Source of the DNA: an uncultured bacterium
Lineage (GTDB): Bacteria > Bacillota_I > Bacilli_A > RF39 > UBA660
NCBI GenBank assembly: GCA_900314225.1
Contig: OMUM01000164.1
Span: forward strand, 1 to 6,686
Reading direction: 5' to 3'
Length of the DNA stretch: 6,686 nt
Below are positions 6,502 through 6,686 of the stretch, piece by piece (the stretch's first letter is position 1; every line of letters begins with the position of its first letter). Below the pieces are notes generated by a model. It saw nothing but the letters and a program-made list of their open reading frames with translations. It made no database searches and was not told the DNA's origin. Position numbers and translations under genes: made by a program.

Positions 6502-6527
6502 TAAAATCACATCAACTTTTCAAATCT

Positions 6528-6556
6528 AAATTATCATACATTTGTTTGATTGTCAA
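6528..6556 (-). promoter_or_regulatory. promoter of the polymerase-yolD-metallopeptidase-murL-murD operon
   Basis: A perfect -35 TTGACA (6556-6551) is followed after 17 bases by TAATTT (6533-6528), or after 15 bases by the overlapping GATAAT (6535-6530). Transcription would start near 6521, about 20 bases before ATG 6501. It is the only strong promoter visible for the five minus-strand genes. Confidence 0.65.
6535..6548 (-). promoter_or_regulatory. degenerate LexA-like (SOS) operator candidate
   Basis: The minus strand reads CAAACAAATGTATG between the -35 and -10 elements. The Bacillus/Clostridium-type LexA box is CGAAC-N4-GTTCG; this site keeps 7 of those 10 positions, including the AAC and GT core and both outer bases. 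The location over a promoter and upstream of an SOS-type polymerase suits a repressor site. In such AT-rich DNA a three-mismatch match is weak, so this is a hypothesis. Confidence 0.35.
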
Positions 6557-6560
6557 TAAT

Positions 6561-6589
6561 AAAAAAACTAGTTATTTTATTTAACTAGT
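6561..6589 (-). terminator. Rho-independent terminator, minus strand, for a gene to the right
   Basis: ACTAGTTA (6567-6574) and TAACTAGT (6582-6589) form a perfect 8-bp stem around a seven-base loop. On the minus strand the stem is followed by a T-run (6566-6561). It would stop transcription entering from the right just before the polymerase operon promoter. The stem sequence resembles the tRNA-Met terminator. Confidence 0.6.
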
Positions 6590-6591
6590 AA

Positions 6592-6686
6592 GGTTCTATA
6601 ATATTTAGTGTTGGTGAGTAAAATTATTGAAACTATTTTTATTCAATAAAAAAGAGTCATCCCAAATCCTATGATACAATGTAATT
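6592..6686 (+). mobile_element. possible end of an ISL3-like insertion sequence (runs off window)
   Basis: From 6592 the plus strand reads GGTTCTATAATATTTAGTGT and continues TGGTGAGTAAA. This resembles the terminal inverted repeats of ISL3-family elements, which open with GG-C/T-TCT and carry a TGGTGxGTAAA-like block. About 70 bases further in, TATGAT/TACAAT (6670-6680) could be a -10 for a transposase starting beyond the window. Neither the transposase nor the other end is visible, so this is a pattern match from memory. If correct, the element was inserted directly beside the terminator hairpin, and the 8-base target copy would be ACTAGTAA (6584-6591). Confidence 0.4.
6624..6649. repeat. 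inverted repeat inside the putative IS end
   Basis: TTATTGAA (6624-6631) and TTCAATAA (6642-6649) form a perfect 8-bp stem with a ten-base loop. Only four T residues follow on the minus strand and none on the plus strand, so a terminator role is weak. A hairpin just inside an IS end can limit read-through into the transposase, but nothing here proves that. Confidence 0.4.

Noticed and set aside
6510..6512. ATG immediately followed by TGA (start-stop) upstream of the polymerase
   Set aside because: It is a two-codon minimal frame overlapping the GTGAT ribosome site; probably incidental, though a start-stop regulatory element cannot be wholly excluded.
1..6686. CRISPR array, riboswitch, rRNA or replication origin
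   Set aside because: No regularly spaced repeats, long structured leader, rRNA-like sequence or iteron/DnaA-box cluster was seen; the intergenic regions are short and accounted for.

Overview
The window is very AT-rich, uses TAA and TAG stops with TGG for Trp, and carries good SD-type ribosome sites and sigma-A-type promoters. This points to a low-G+C member of the Bacillota (Bacilli/Clostridia-like, perhaps one of the small-genome uncultured gut lineages). Two peptidoglycan-precursor genes argue for a walled cell rather than a wall-less Mollicute. No species can be named from the sequence.

Left part (1-600). The first 106 bases are the N-terminus of an ASCH-domain protein on the minus strand. 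Just upstream of it lies a 37-codon remnant that begins like an IS200/IS605-type TnpB, complete with its ribosome site, and then runs into AT-rich DNA: a decayed insertion sequence. An elongator tRNA-Met (CAT) follows on the minus strand, with its own promoter and a downstream hairpin terminator. Its promoter is back to back with a near-consensus promoter for a small unrecognised plus-strand protein (624-968).

Middle and right (958-6556). A hairpin at 958-997 serves as a bidirectional terminator between the small gene and a convergent five-gene minus-strand operon. In transcription order this is: a Y-family translesion DNA polymerase of the UvrX/UmuC type; a YolD-like partner with a TTG start inside the polymerase gene; an unrecognised protein with an HExxH zinc-protease motif; MurL, the UDP-MurNAc-L-Ala-L-Glu epimerase; and a MurD-family ligase whose ORF overlaps murL. 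The operon starts at a TTGACA promoter whose spacer contains a degenerate LexA-like palindrome. The gaps are -38, +27, +22 and -8 bases, and I see no internal terminator.

The main biological point is the MurL-MurD pair. In the route described in Xanthomonas, a MurD2-type ligase adds L-Glu to UDP-MurNAc-L-Ala, and MurL then inverts that residue to D-Glu. Glutamate racemase (MurI) is then not needed. Here the ligase lacks the usual Lys of the SKAT motif, which fits an altered amino-acid specificity. The pair sits behind an SOS-type mutasome gene pair, an unexpected neighbourhood.

Right edge (6561-6686). A minus-strand terminator hairpin is abutted at 6592 by what looks like the terminal repeat of an ISL3-like insertion sequence running off the window.
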